Assembly (NCBI RefSeq): GCF_003002055.1
Contig: NZ_PVZF01000014.1
Location: 62,001 to 126,000, forward strand
Length of the DNA: 64,000 bases
From: Kineococcus rhizosphaerae
Lineage (GTDB): Bacteria; Actinomycetota; Actinomycetes; Actinomycetales; Kineococcaceae
Reading direction: 5' to 3'
Part shown: one piece after another, positions 52,577-62,739 of the stretch
Position numbering within the stretch: the first letter of the stretch is position 1
How the letters are laid out: each line of letters begins with the position of its first letter
Translations under genes and position numbers: made by a program
Notes under the pieces: model-generated
Databases searched by the model: none
The model's input: only the letters and a program-made list of their open reading frames with translations
Told to the model about the DNA's origin: nothing

Positions 52577-53376
52577 GCGAGCCGCCCAGCGGCCTCGCCC
52601 AGCGCCCCGGCGTCGACGGCGGACAGCTCGTCGATCCAGGCGATGGCGAACGACCCCGGCCCGTCGGTCCGGGCCGCGGCGCGCTCGGCGGCGAGCGCGA
52701 CGTGCAGGTGGGCCGCGGTCGCGGCGACCAGCGGGTCGGGTTCGGCCCCCGCGTAGGCCGCGACGAGCGCGCCGAGGGAGCACCCCGCGCCGGTCGTGCG
52801 GGTCAGCAGCACGTGGCCGCCGGGGACCCGGACCGTCCGCCCGGCGTGGACCAGGACGTCGACGACGCCGGAGACCGCGACGACGCCGCCGGTGCGCGCG
52901 GACAGTTCCCGGGCCGCCTCGAGCGCGTCGTCCACCCCGTCGGTGGTGTCGACCCCGCGCCCGCCGGATCCTGCCCCGGCGAGCCCGAGGACCTCGGAGG
53001 CGTTGCCGCGCACCACGGTCGGGGCGTGCTCGAGCAGTTCGCGGGCGACGCGGGTGCGGAACTCCAGGCCGCCGACCGCGACGGGGTCCAGGACCCAGGC
53101 GGTCCCGTGCTCGCGCGCCGAGGCGGCCGCGGCCGCCATGGCCTGCGCCTTGGCGTCGTCGAGGGTTCCCACGTTCACCAGGACCCCGGAGGCGATCGCG
53201 GCGAACGCCGCGGCCTCGTGGACGTTGTCGACCATCGCCGGGGCGGCTCCCGCGGCGAGCAGGGCGTTCGCGGTGATGGTCTGGACGACGGAGTTGGTGA
53301 GGCACTGCACGAGCGGTGCCTGTTCGGCGACCGCGGACCGCGCCCGCGCGACGTCGACTGCAGTGACGGCTGCCAT
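52573..53376 (-). CDS. thiM: Hydroxyethylthiazole kinase
   Basis: ThiM phosphorylates hydroxyethylthiazole, a salvage step. The 267-residue protein has [30 protein letters not shown] at the N-terminus, [27 protein letters not shown], and [15 protein letters not shown] as the ATP site. ATG 53376 lies just after the TPP riboswitch, with AAGGGATG as ribosome site. With tenA and thiD the operon favours thiamine salvage over full synthesis; thiC and thiG are not here. Confidence 0.95.
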   Translation of the reverse strand: MAAVTAVDVARARSAVAEQAPLVQCLTNSVVQTITANALLAAGAAPAMVDNVHEAAAFAAIASGVLVNVGTLDDAKAQAMAAAAASAREHGTAWVLDPVAVGGLEFRTRVARELLEHAPTVVRGNASEVLGLAGAGSGGRGVDTTDGVDDALEAARELSARTGGVVAVSGVVDVLVHAGRTVRVPGGHVLLTRTTGAGCSLGALVAAYAGAEPDPLVAATAAHLHVALAAERAAARTDGPGSFAIAWIDELSAVDAGALGEAAGRLA

Positions 53377-53384
53377 GCCGTGAC

Positions 53385-53463
53385 ATCCCTTCGTCAGCAT
53401 TACCTGAATCAGGTTCTCCGGGTCTGATCTCAGCTGCGCGATCCGCACGCAGCACCCCGTGTC
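53385..53463 (-). ncRNA. TPP riboswitch (THI element)
   Basis: The minus strand shows the conserved THI-box blocks in order: ACGGGGTGCT, GCTGAGATCAGACCC, GAACCTGAT, CAGGTAATGCTG, and CGAAGGGA. The last block overlaps the thiM ribosome site, so TPP binding probably hides it and blocks translation. It controls thiM-thiE-thiD-tenA. Confidence 0.95.
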
Positions 53464-53526
53464 GCGGCCGACAGTACACCCGCGCCGCACCCGTCCCCGA
53501 CACCGTTTGCGCCGGCGCCCAGCGGG

Positions 53527-53532
53527 TAGCGG
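53527..53532 (+). promoter_or_regulatory. -10-like box of the DUF4383 gene
   Basis: TAGCGG, 6 bases, ATG 53539. The last base is off consensus. Confidence 0.4.
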
Positions 53533-53538
53533 CCCACC

Positions 53539-53994
53539 ATGAGCCAGAACTTCGCGGGATCGGTCGAGCCGGTCCACCCGCGCACCACGGCGGGGCAGCA
53601 CCTGTCGCTGCTGCTCGGCCTGGTGCTGCTGCTCCTGGGGATCGCGGGGTTCGCGGTGTCCGGGTTCTCCGACTGGACCGGCGGCACGCAGGAGCAGCAG
53701 GTCATCGGCTTCTCGGTGAACCCCGCCTCCAGCGCCGTCCACGTCGTGCTGGGCGTGCTGGGGGTGCTGGCCCGCACGGGGGCCCGGCGGGCGCGCGGGT
53801 ACGGCGTCCTGCTGTTCGTCGTGCTCGGCGCGCTCTTCGCCTGGGGGCTGGCGAGCCGGGGGTCGGGCGACACCGCGCTCAACCTCGCCTGGCCGGTCAC
53901 GACCCTGCACGGCGTCCTGGCCGTCTTCGCGCTCGTCGTCGTGCTCGTCCCGGTCCGCGCCGGGCGCCGGGAGTCGACGGCCGAACTGCGCTGA
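53539..53994 (+). CDS. DUF4383-family membrane protein
   Basis: The 151-residue protein has four membrane helices (about 22-42, 66-80, 90-103 and 118-140). It shows family-like features: [19 protein letters not shown] and a polar loop [17 protein letters not shown] after helix 1. The function is unknown. It is divergent from the thiamine operon. Confidence 0.8.
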   Translation: MSQNFAGSVEPVHPRTTAGQHLSLLLGLVLLLLGIAGFAVSGFSDWTGGTQEQQVIGFSVNPASSAVHVVLGVLGVLARTGARRARGYGVLLFVVLGALFAWGLASRGSGDTALNLAWPVTTLHGVLAVFALVVVLVPVRAGRRESTAELR

Positions 53995-54027
53995 TCCCCG
54001 GGATCCCGGGGACCAGCGCAGGTCAGG

Positions 54028-55062
<1,035 letters not shown>

Positions 55063-55081
55063 GGCACCGATCCTGCCACGC

Positions 55082-55699
55082 TCAGCGCAGCGCGACCGCC
55101 GCGCGGGCCAGTTCCTCGACCCGGCCGAAGTCGTGGTCGGCCAGGACGTCGGGCGCGGTGATCCAGCTGCCGCCGACGCAGCCCACGTTCGGCAGGGCCA
55201 GGTACTGCGGGGCGTTGGCCGGCGTCACTCCCCCCGTCGGGCAGAACCGCAGCTGCGGCAACGGCGAGCGCAGCGCCCCGAGGAACGCGGCGCCGCCGGC
55301 CTGCTCGGCGGGGAAGAACTTCAGCTCGTGCAGGCCCAGCTCCAGCGCCGCCAGCGCCTCCGAGACCGTGGCCACCCCCGGCAGCAGCGGGACGTCGCGG
55401 TCGCGGGCCGCCTCGACGATCGAGCGCGTCGTGCCGGGGCTGACGAGGAACTGCGCGCCCGCGTCGACGGCCCGGGCCACGTCCTCGGCCGAGACGACCG
55501 TCCCGACGCCCAGCAGGATCTCCGGGACCTCCGTCGCCACGGCCCGCACCGCGTCCAGGGCCGAGGCCGTGCGCAGCGTGAGTTCGACGATCCCGATCCC
55601 CCCGGCCAGCAGCGCCCGCGCCAGCGGGACGGCGTCCGCGGCGTCCTCGAGCACCACGACGGGGATGACGGGTGACACGTCGAGCACGCTGGGGACCAC
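55082..55699 (-). CDS. eda: KDPG/KHG aldolase
   Basis: A class I aldolase (2-keto-3-deoxy-6-phosphogluconate or 2-keto-4-hydroxyglutarate) of 205 residues. It shows E39 and T41-L-R43 (VELTLRT), GVGTVVSAEDVARAVDAGAQFLVSPG, and the Schiff-base lysine K127 in HELKFFPAEQAGG. GTG 55699 follows GAGGAGGAA. No edd or KDG kinase gene is next to it, so whether it serves Entner-Doudoroff or sugar-acid breakdown is open. Confidence 0.93.
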   Translation of the reverse strand: MVPSVLDVSPVIPVVVLEDAADAVPLARALLAGGIGIVELTLRTASALDAVRAVATEVPEILLGVGTVVSAEDVARAVDAGAQFLVSPGTTRSIVEAARDRDVPLLPGVATVSEALAALELGLHELKFFPAEQAGGAAFLGALRSPLPQLRFCPTGGVTPANAPQYLALPNVGCVGGSWITAPDVLADHDFGRVEELARAAVALR

Positions 55700-55755
55700 G
55701 GACCGTTCCTCCTCGAACCTCGGCCAGGACGGGGCCAACCTACCCCCGGGTCCGC

Positions 55756-56772
55756 TCAGGCCCGCCCGTCCCCCGCGAGCACCCCCAGGAAGTCGGCGAG
55801 GAACGCCTCGACGTCCACCTCGAGCACGACCCGGGTGTCGGGGGCGGGCTGCCCGGGCCGCGTCGCCGGTTCGAACGGCACGGGACCGCCCTCCGCGGTG
55901 CGCAGCAGGTGCGCGCGCCAGCGCTCACCGTCCGGGACCAGACCCACCGGCCCGTCCTCGGAGCGGGTGATCCAGCCGGGCACGACGAGCAGCGCGGCCG
56001 CCAGGCCGTCCCAGGCCGGGGAGACCCGCCGGCCCCAGACCTGCTGGTAGAAGTCCATGTACGACTCCAGCAGCTGCGCGCTGAACCGGCCGACCGCGGT
56101 GGGGCTGGCGTGCAGGCGCTCCACGGCCGCCTCGTCGACGATGGCGCCCGCGCCGACGTTCACGCCGACGGTGACCAGGAGGGTGCGCGGCGCGGCGAAG
56201 ACGATCCGGGCCGCGGCGGCGTCGTTGGCGATGTTCGCGTCCACGATCTGCGCGACCCCCAGCGGCGGGAACGGGCCCGAGCCGCCCATGACGACGGTGG
56301 AGGCGAACTTCGTCAGCAGGTCGGGGTCGAGCTCGATCGCGGCGGCCACGTTGGTCATCGGCCCCAGGACGAGCAGGTGGTGCTGGCCCGGTTCGCTCGC
56401 CGCGAGGTGGACGAGCTGCTCGGCGGCGGTGCGCGGCTCGACGGGGACCTCGGGGCGGTCCCCGCCGAGGTCGCCGAGGCCGTCGTGCCCGTGGACGTAC
56501 GCGGCGAAGTGGGCGGGGCGCCCGTCGATGGGGCCCGCCGCGCCGACCGAGACGGGGATGCCGCCCTCGCCGATGCTCAGCCCCGCCACGGCGAGGGTCG
56601 CGCCCACGTTGCGCGTCGCGTCCTCGACCGTGCAGTTGCCGTAGACGGCCGTGACCGCGGCGATCTCGACGTCCTCACGGCCCGCCAGCCAGAGCAGGGC
56701 CAGGGCGTCGTCGATGCCGGTGTCGGTGTCGACGACGACGCTCGTGCGGGGGCGGGTCGGCTCGGTGCTCAC
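55756..56772 (-). CDS. Nucleoside hydrolase (IunH/RihA-type)
   Basis: This 338-residue enzyme splits ribonucleosides into base and ribose. The calcium site is DTDTGIDDALAL at 15-26 (D15, D17, D21, D22). VLGPMTNVAAAIELDPDL, VMGGS and EAN-like DANIANDAAAARIVF follow. GTG 56772 has AGGAGG upstream. It is on the same strand as eda, 57 bases before it, and may share its transcript. Confidence 0.92.
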   Translation of the reverse strand: MSTEPTRPRTSVVVDTDTGIDDALALLWLAGREDVEIAAVTAVYGNCTVEDATRNVGATLAVAGLSIGEGGIPVSVGAAGPIDGRPAHFAAYVHGHDGLGDLGGDRPEVPVEPRTAAEQLVHLAASEPGQHHLLVLGPMTNVAAAIELDPDLLTKFASTVVMGGSGPFPPLGVAQIVDANIANDAAAARIVFAAPRTLLVTVGVNVGAGAIVDEAAVERLHASPTAVGRFSAQLLESYMDFYQQVWGRRVSPAWDGLAAALLVVPGWITRSEDGPVGLVPDGERWRAHLLRTAEGGPVPFEPATRPGQPAPDTRVVLEVDVEAFLADFLGVLAGDGRA

Positions 56773-56812
56773 GCGGTTCCTCCTGGGGTGGTGGGTGTGG
56801 GGGTGGTGGGGC

Positions 56813-57532
56813 TCAGCGGACGTCCACGGCGCTGGGCAGGACGGTCCCCGACACCACGACCCCGGAGTCCACGACCTGCAGGTCCTCCAGCCGCACCTGG
56901 GCGGGGACCCCCGTGAGCGGGAACACCAGTCCGTCGTACCCGGCGGCCCGCAGGAGCTGCTCGGCCCGCCCCAGCGGGACCGAGGCCCCCGCCAGCTGCG
57001 CGCTGACCGGTTCGAGCCGCACGTCCGCACCGTCGAGGACGGGACGCCCCGTGACGGCGAGGTCCACCCCGAGGCCGAAGACGCGCACGCTCGTCGAGGC
57101 GCGCACGGCGTCCCCGGCGCGAGTCAGCTCCACGTCGAGCGGTCCCACCGACGCCTGGCGCGCCAGCGCAGCGAACGGGACCTGCGCCCGCAGCGTCCCG
57201 CCCGACAGGTCCACCGTCCCCGTCCCGCCCGTCAGCACCGACCGGGGGACGTCGACCTCGGGCAGCCGCACCCGCACGTCCTGCAGGGTCAGGGAGCCGG
57301 TGGCGTAGTCGTCGACCGTCACGGTCACGTCGTCGAACCGGCCCCGCGCCGCCTGCCACAGGAACGAGCCCCCGCCGACGCTGACGCGCGGGTCGGCGTC
57401 CAGCCCGTACGTCTGCCGCAGCTGCTGCGCGACGCGGCCGGTGGCCCACGACCGTGCGCCGAGGTCGGCGGCCACCGCGATGACCGCGAGCGCCACGACC
57501 GTCACCAGGGTCCTGACCAGACGCGCGCGCAC
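56813..57532 (-). CDS. DUF2993/LmeA-like lipid-binding protein
   Basis: The 239-residue protein starts with a membrane helix or uncleaved signal (TLVTVVALAVIAVAADLGA, about 8-26). A beta-rich domain in which repeated strands form a lipid-binding sheet follows (FDDVTVTVDDYATGSLTLQDVRVRLPEV). Its mycobacterial relative LmeA binds phospholipids and affects lipomannan elongation. GTG 57532 has TAGCGT 7 bases upstream. It is divergent from the thioredoxin gene. Confidence 0.82.
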   Translation of the reverse strand: MRARLVRTLVTVVALAVIAVAADLGARSWATGRVAQQLRQTYGLDADPRVSVGGGSFLWQAARGRFDDVTVTVDDYATGSLTLQDVRVRLPEVDVPRSVLTGGTGTVDLSGGTLRAQVPFAALARQASVGPLDVELTRAGDAVRASTSVRVFGLGVDLAVTGRPVLDGADVRLEPVSAQLAGASVPLGRAEQLLRAAGYDGLVFPLTGVPAQVRLEDLQVVDSGVVVSGTVLPSAVDVR

Positions 57533-57539
57533 GATCGCG

Positions 57540-57545
57540 ACGCTA
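57540..57545 (-). promoter_or_regulatory. -10 box of the LmeA-like gene
   Basis: TAGCGT on the minus strand, 7 bases before GTG 57532. Confidence 0.45.
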
Positions 57546-57582
57546 CGGGAAGGTCTGGGCGCCCGTCGTGGTTGGGTCCGGC

Positions 57583-58026
57583 ATGACCACTCAGGCACTG
57601 ACCCTGGAGACGCACGACGAGACCGTGAAGGACGGCATCGTCCTCATCGACTTCTGGGCCGACTGGTGCGGTCCGTGCAAGCAGTTCGCGCCGGTCTTCG
57701 AGCAGGCGTCGGAGAAGCACGAGGACATCACCTTCACCAAGGTCGACACCGAGGACCAGCAGGCCCTCGCCGCCCGCTACGGGATCACCTCGATCCCCAC
57801 GCTCGTGGCCTACCGCGACGGCATCCCCGTCTTCGGTCAGCCCGGGGCGCTGCCGGGTCCGGCGCTGGAGGACCTCATCGGCCAGGTCCGCGCCCTGGAC
57901 ATGGAGCAGGTCAAGGAGCAGTACGCGCAGGCGCTGGCCGCCGAGCAGGCCCGCCAGCAGGCCCAGCAGCAGGGCGTCCCGGCCCGCGAGGGCGTCCGGG
58001 CGGGCACCGACCCGGCCGCGTTCTGA
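57583..58026 (+). CDS. Thioredoxin with C-terminal extension
   Basis: A cytosolic thioredoxin of 147 residues. The active site is WCGPC at 28-32, with DFWADWCGPCKQF before it and the cis-Pro loop SIPTL. It is about 40 residues longer than classic thioredoxins; the extra C-terminal part is a Gln/Ala-rich helix (EQARQQAQQQG). ATG 57583 is chosen over a GTG five codons upstream. A strong terminator follows. Confidence 0.92.
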   Translation: MTTQALTLETHDETVKDGIVLIDFWADWCGPCKQFAPVFEQASEKHEDITFTKVDTEDQQALAARYGITSIPTLVAYRDGIPVFGQPGALPGPALEDLIGQVRALDMEQVKEQYAQALAAEQARQQAQQQGVPAREGVRAGTDPAAF

Positions 58027-58044
58027 CCCCCTGACCCCACCCCT

Positions 58045-58083
58045 CACGGGAGCCCCCGTCCGCACCGGACGGGGGCTCCCGTG
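58045..58083 (+). terminator. Terminator after the thioredoxin gene
   Basis: A perfect 18-bp stem, CACGGGAGCCCCCGTCCG with its complement, and a 3-base loop, 18 bases after the stop. Confidence 0.85.
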
Positions 58084-58140
58084 CGTGGGGGCAGACACGG
58101 CCTGCCGGGGGTGGTTCGATGAACCGCGACGACGGGAGCG

Positions 58141-60324
58141 GTGGTGGGCGACGTCAGGGACCGGGGCGACGGAGCGCGCCCCGTCGACATGGCCGCGGTG
58201 TTCCGTGCCCTGCCGACGGCGTACACGCTGCTGGACCCGGCCTTCACCGTCGTCGACGTCAACGCCGAGTTCCTGCGCCTGACCGGCCGCGAACGGCACG
58301 AGGTGCTGGGCCGCGACGGGTTCGAGGTCTACCCGACGTTCCCCGCGACGCTGGTCGACGGCCGCAACCCGTTGCGGGAGCTGTTCGACCGCGTGCTGGG
58401 CTCGGGGCAGCCGGAGTCCGTGCCGCTGCTGCGCTACGACGTCGCCCCCACCGCGCAGGGCCGGCCGCTGGAGCGGTGGTGGTCGCTGGCCTGCTCGCCG
58501 CTGCTGGACGACGCCGGGGCCGTGGAGTTCCTGCTCTTCCACGCCGAGGACGTCAGCGCCTACGTCCTGGACCACGAGCGCGGGCTCCCGCACGAGACCG
58601 ACCCCGCCCTCGGCGCGCGGCTGCTCGCGCGGCTGGAGGCCGGGCGGGTCGCGCAGGCCGCCCGGGCGGAGGCGGCGCGCCGGCTGTCCGCGCTGGCCGA
58701 GACGGCGCTGCGGCTGGCCTCGGCGCGGACGGTGGACGACGTGGTCCGCGCCGTCGCCGGTCACGCCCTGGCCTCCATCGGGGCCGACGCGGCCCGGATC
58801 GCCGTACCGGGTGGGACCGGCTGGCGGGTGGTGAGCCTCGGCGTCGACGGCGCTGCGGGGGGCGACCTGCAACGGCACGACCTGCCCCCCGACTCCCCCC
58901 TGCCGGTGTGCGTGAGCGCGCGCACGGGTGAGCGCGTGCTGCTGCCGGACGCCGCCGCGGTCGACGCCCACCACCCGCTGCTGGCCTCGCTGCGGGCCGC
59001 GAACGGCCGGCGGGCGTGGGCCGCGCTGCCGCTGACCGTGGAGGGGCGGGTCATCGGGGGGCTGTCGGCGGGCTGGAGCCGGGACCACGCGTTCACGGCG
59101 GAGGACCTCGAGCTCCTCGACGGCTGCGCGGCGCAGTGCGCGCAGGCGCTGGAGCGCATCGTCGGCGAACGGTCGGCGGCCGAGGAGGTGCGCGTCGTGC
59201 GCCGGTTGTCGGAGACGCTGCAGCGCAGCCTGCTGACCCGGCCCCCGGTCCGCGAGGGCCTGCGCCTGGCCATGCGCTACCAGCCGGCGACGCGCGGCGC
59301 GGAGGTCGGCGGTGACTGGTTCGACGCGTTCGCGACCCGCTCGGGGGGCACCGTCCTCGTCGTCGGCGACGTCGTCGGCCACGACCAGGTGGCCGCGGCC
59401 GCCATGGGTCAGGTCCGGAACATGGTGCGCGGCATCGCCTTCGACGGCGACGACCGCCCGGCGACGCTGCTGACCCGGCTGGACCAGGCGATGGCCGGGC
59501 TGGAGCTGGGAGCGCTGGCGACGGCCGTCCTGGCGGTCGTGGACCCGCCGCTGCCCGGGATCGGCGCGCGCCGGCTGCGCTGGACCAACGCCGGTCACCT
59601 GCCCCCGCTGCTGCGCCACACCGGTGGGCGGGTGGAGGTGCTCGACACGTGCGACGACCTGATGCTCGGGGTGGACGCGACCTCGCCGCGCCACGAGCAC
59701 GTCGTCGCGCTCGAGCCCGGGGACGTGCTCGTGCTGTACACCGACGGGCTCGTCGAGCGCCGCGGGCTGGACATCGACGACGGCGTCGCCGGGGTCCGCG
59801 CGACCCTGCAGGCGCGCGACGTCCTGACCGCGCAGGGGTGGGCGGACTCGTTGCTGACGACGATGCGCGCCTCCGGCGGCGAGGACGACACCGCGCTGCT
59901 CGTGGTGCACGTGGAGGCCGCCGCCCCGGTGGGAGCGTCGTCCCCCGACGCCGCGGTGGACGTCGTGCTGCCCGCCGACCCGCGGTCGGTGCGCGACGCG
60001 CGCCGCCTGACGAACCGCTGCTGCAACCACAACGGCGTCGACGACGACACCACCGAGACCGTGGTCCTGCTGACGAGCGAACTGGTGACGAACGCGATCG
60101 TCCACGGCCGCAGCGACGCGCGGCTGAAGGTCGTCGCGGGCCCGCGGTCGGTGCACGTGGAGGTCGCCGACGACAACGACCGGGTCCCCGTCCTGCAGAC
60201 CCACGACGACGAGGCGCTGTCGGGTCGCGGGATCTCGCTGCTGGAGGTGGCCGCGACGCGCTGGGGCGTCGAGGAGGCACCGATCGGCAAGGTGGTGTGG
60301 TTCACCCTCGACGCTTCGGGGTGA
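58141..60324 (+). CDS. PAS-GAF-SpoIIE phosphatase with C-terminal HATPase domain
   Basis: This 727-residue cytoplasmic signalling protein has a PAS domain (about 18-140), a GAF domain (about 185-345), a PP2C/SpoIIE phosphatase domain (about 375-600; GGDWFDAF, VVGDVVGHDQVAAA, TNAGHLPPLL, YTDGLVERRG, GEDDTALLV), and an anti-sigma-type HATPase domain (about 630-727; LTSELVTNAIVHG, GRGISLLEV). It can thus dephosphorylate an anti-sigma antagonist and perhaps phosphorylate one as well. Many streptomycete homologues exist; partners are unknown. GTG 58144 is an alternative start with better spacing to GGGAG. Confidence 0.92.
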   Translation: MVGDVRDRGDGARPVDMAAVFRALPTAYTLLDPAFTVVDVNAEFLRLTGRERHEVLGRDGFEVYPTFPATLVDGRNPLRELFDRVLGSGQPESVPLLRYDVAPTAQGRPLERWWSLACSPLLDDAGAVEFLLFHAEDVSAYVLDHERGLPHETDPALGARLLARLEAGRVAQAARAEAARRLSALAETALRLASARTVDDVVRAVAGHALASIGADAARIAVPGGTGWRVVSLGVDGAAGGDLQRHDLPPDSPLPVCVSARTGERVLLPDAAAVDAHHPLLASLRAANGRRAWAALPLTVEGRVIGGLSAGWSRDHAFTAEDLELLDGCAAQCAQALERIVGERSAAEEVRVVRRLSETLQRSLLTRPPVREGLRLAMRYQPATRGAEVGGDWFDAFATRSGGTVLVVGDVVGHDQVAAAAMGQVRNMVRGIAFDGDDRPATLLTRLDQAMAGLELGALATAVLAVVDPPLPGIGARRLRWTNAGHLPPLLRHTGGRVEVLDTCDDLMLGVDATSPRHEHVVALEPGDVLVLYTDGLVERRGLDIDDGVAGVRATLQARDVLTAQGWADSLLTTMRASGGEDDTALLVVHVEAAAPVGASSPDAAVDVVLPADPRSVRDARRLTNRCCNHNGVDDDTTETVVLLTSELVTNAIVHGRSDARLKVVAGPRSVHVEVADDNDRVPVLQTHDDEALSGRGISLLEVAATRWGVEEAPIGKVVWFTLDASG

Positions 60325-60337
60325 GTGCGGGGCCGGG

Positions 60338-60382
60338 TCGTCGGCCCCTCGTTTCCGTTGAACGGGGGCGAGGGGCCGACGA
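60338..60382. terminator. Bidirectional terminator
   Basis: TCGTCGGCCCCTCG pairs perfectly with CGAGGGGCCGACGA (14 bp), with a small inner CCGTT/AACGG stem. It lies between convergent stops at 60324 and 60392. Confidence 0.8.
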
Positions 60383-60391
60383 TCCACCCCC

Positions 60392-61906
60392 TCACACGTC
60401 GGTCGTGCTGCGCCCCACGGAGATCGTCTGACCGCGGAAGAACCCGGGCCGGCGGGCGAACTGCACGAGCATCACGACGACCCCCAGGGCCAGGACGCCG
60501 ACGCCGAGCAGGAACACCAGCCCGACGCCCCCGACCTGCGAACCCGACCCGTAGGAGGGGTCGGTGGAGTCGACGGCGGTCTGCACGAAGAACACCAGCA
60601 GCAGGATCCCGCCGACCAGCGGCGCCAGGCAGGTCGAGGCGAACGCCTTCACGCTGCCGGCCCACGACCCCCGGAAGTACCAGACGCACGCCAGGGCCGT
60701 GACGCCGTAGTAGAAGCAGACCATCATCCCCAGCGCGGTGATGGTGTCGGACAAGACGTTCACGGACACCACGCGCATGACGGCGTAGAACACCGAGGCG
60801 ATGACGGCCGAGACGACGGTGGCGTACCCGGGCGACTGGAAGCGCCGGCTGACGTGGGCGTACTTCTTCGGCAGGGCGCCGTAGTGGCCCATGGCGAGCA
60901 TCGTGCGGGCCGGGGAGATGAACGTCGACTGCAGCGAGGCCGCCGAGGAGGCGAGCACCGCGACGGACATGAGGACCGCGACGGGTCCCATGACGGGCCC
61001 GGCGAGGGCGGCGAAGATGTTCTCCTGGATGTCCTCGTTGCCCAGCCCCAGCCCCTCGGACCCGGTGCCGGAGAACGACAGGACCGCCAGGGCGATCGTC
61101 AGGTAGAGCACGACGATGACGGCGATGGTGGACACCGCGGCGCGGCCGGGGGTGGTGCGCGCGCCCTGGGTCTCCTCGTTCATCGTCAGGACGACGTCCC
61201 AGCCCCAGTAGATGAACACCGACAGGGAGACCCCGGCGGCGAACGCGGAGAACGAGCCGACGCCGAGCGGGTTGAACCAGCCCGCCTGGACGCTCAGGCC
61301 GCCGGGCGCGGAACCGTCGGCGACGCGCACGAACGCGGCGACGGCGAACCACACGAGGACGACGAGCTGGAACGCGACGAGGACGTACTGGAACACCTTC
61401 GTCGCCTCCAGCCCCCGGTAGGAGATCCAGCAGGCCAGGGCCATGAACACCAGGCAGGTCGCGATGTTCACGGGGACGTTCGCGGCGAGGTCGGCCAGGG
61501 AGTCCCTGCCGGTGATCTGGGCGAGCATCAGGTAGAAGAAGTCGACGGCGATGCCGGCGAGGTTGGACAGCACGAGGACGGTCGCGGCGAGCAGCCCCCA
61601 CCCGCCCATCCACCCGATCCAGGGACCGAACGCCCGCGAGCCCCACGTGAAGGTCGTCCCGGCGTCGGGCATCGCGGAGTTCAGCGCCCGGTAGCCGAGG
61701 GCCACGAGCAGCATGGGGATGAACCCGACGAGGAAGATGGCGGGCAGGTGGTCGCCGACGACGGAGGCCGTCGGGCCGAGGGCACCGGTCAGGGTGTAGG
61801 CGGGGGCGATGGTCGAGACGCCGATGACGACGGCCCCGAGCATCCCGACGCGTCCGCCGCCGAGGCCCTTGGCCTCGCGGGTCGCCTCCTCCGGTGCGGC
61901 GCTCAC
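60392..61906 (-). CDS. APC-superfamily amino acid/amine permease
   Basis: This 504-residue transporter has about 12 membrane helices. The APC substrate motif is in helix 1 (GAVVIGVSTIAPAYTLTGALG), followed by AMPDAGTTFTWGSRAFGPWIGW. It would import an amino acid or amine with a cation. GTG 61906 overlaps the universal stress gene stop (GTGA), so it is part of the oxidase-USP-permease operon. The C-terminus may be cytoplasmic. Confidence 0.92.
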   Translation of the reverse strand: MSAAPEEATREAKGLGGGRVGMLGAVVIGVSTIAPAYTLTGALGPTASVVGDHLPAIFLVGFIPMLLVALGYRALNSAMPDAGTTFTWGSRAFGPWIGWMGGWGLLAATVLVLSNLAGIAVDFFYLMLAQITGRDSLADLAANVPVNIATCLVFMALACWISYRGLEATKVFQYVLVAFQLVVLVWFAVAAFVRVADGSAPGGLSVQAGWFNPLGVGSFSAFAAGVSLSVFIYWGWDVVLTMNEETQGARTTPGRAAVSTIAVIVVLYLTIALAVLSFSGTGSEGLGLGNEDIQENIFAALAGPVMGPVAVLMSVAVLASSAASLQSTFISPARTMLAMGHYGALPKKYAHVSRRFQSPGYATVVSAVIASVFYAVMRVVSVNVLSDTITALGMMVCFYYGVTALACVWYFRGSWAGSVKAFASTCLAPLVGGILLLVFFVQTAVDSTDPSYGSGSQVGGVGLVFLLGVGVLALGVVVMLVQFARRPGFFRGQTISVGRSTTDV

Positions 61907-62739
61907 GAGGCACCGCCGCGGGGGACCACGACGACGGGGACGGGGACGTGCCGCAGGATCCGCGCGGCCGTGGGGCCGAGGAACGTCTGCCGGCCCTGGG
62001 CCAGCCGGGAGGACCCGACGATCAGCAGACCGCCGGGGGCCCAGTCGATGGAACTCACTGCTTCCGCCATGGTGCGTCCTCGCCCCACTTCCGTGCTCAC
62101 GTTCCCCGGTCCGGTGCGTCCCCGGACCTCCTCGACCGCCGCGTTCATCCTGGCCACCAGTTCCGGGTCGGCCCCGGAGTCCTCGTCCACCTCGACGAGA
62201 CTCACGACGTGCAGCGGCAACCCGGTCCGCTCAGCGGCTTCGCACGCCTCGGCCAGCACCGCGGAAGCCCCCGGACGGGTGCCGACCGCGACGTAGAGGT
62301 GGTCGACGCGCCCGGGTGGTTCGCGGCGCGGGACCAGCAGCACCGGGACGGGCGAGGCGTGCAGGAGGGTGCGCGCCACGGTCCCGACGCCGAGCACTCC
62401 CCCGGTCGTGCCGACGACGATCGCGGTCGCGTCCGCCGCGGCCTCGAGCAGCCCCTCGGGCACGGAACCGGCGGTGCGGACCTCGGTGCGCACGTCGACG
62501 TCGGGCCCGAACTCGGCCAGGGCCTCGCGGGCCCAGCCCTGGGCCTGTTCGGTGACGACGTCGCTGAACGGCGGGTAGTGGCTGCCGAAGGGGTCGTCGC
62601 TGCGGACGACGACCACGACGTCGAGCCCGACCTCCAGGGAGCGGGCCAGGACCCCGGCCCAGCGCAGCGTCTCGCGCCCGCCGTCGTAGGCGACGACGTA
62701 CCGCCGCGGGTACGCGAGCGTCCGGTCCACCGGACTCAC
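61903..62739 (-). CDS. Tandem universal stress protein
   Basis: The 278-residue protein has two Usp domains in tandem (about 10-140 and 145-278). Each ends with an ATP-binding-type loop: GTTGGVLGVGTVARTLL in the first and GSSRLAQGRQTFLGPTAARIL in the second, followed by VPVLLVP or VPVVVVP. Starts and stops overlap both neighbours by 4 bases. A Usp between a permease and an oxidase suggests it tunes transport or flux; this is inference. Confidence 0.9.
   Translation of the reverse strand: MSPVDRTLAYPRRYVVAYDGGRETLRWAGVLARSLEVGLDVVVVVRSDDPFGSHYPPFSDVVTEQAQGWAREALAEFGPDVDVRTEVRTAGSVPEGLLEAAADATAIVVGTTGGVLGVGTVARTLLHASPVPVLLVPRREPPGRVDHLYVAVGTRPGASAVLAEACEAAERTGLPLHVVSLVEVDEDSGADPELVARMNAAVEEVRGRTGPGNVSTEVGRGRTMAEAVSSIDWAPGGLLIVGSSRLAQGRQTFLGPTAARILRHVPVPVVVVPRGGAS

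Noticed and set aside
58119-58931. 270-codon frame starting at ATG 58119
   Set aside because: It overlaps the PAS-GAF-SpoIIE gene in another frame, is Arg/Gly-rich, and has no domain.
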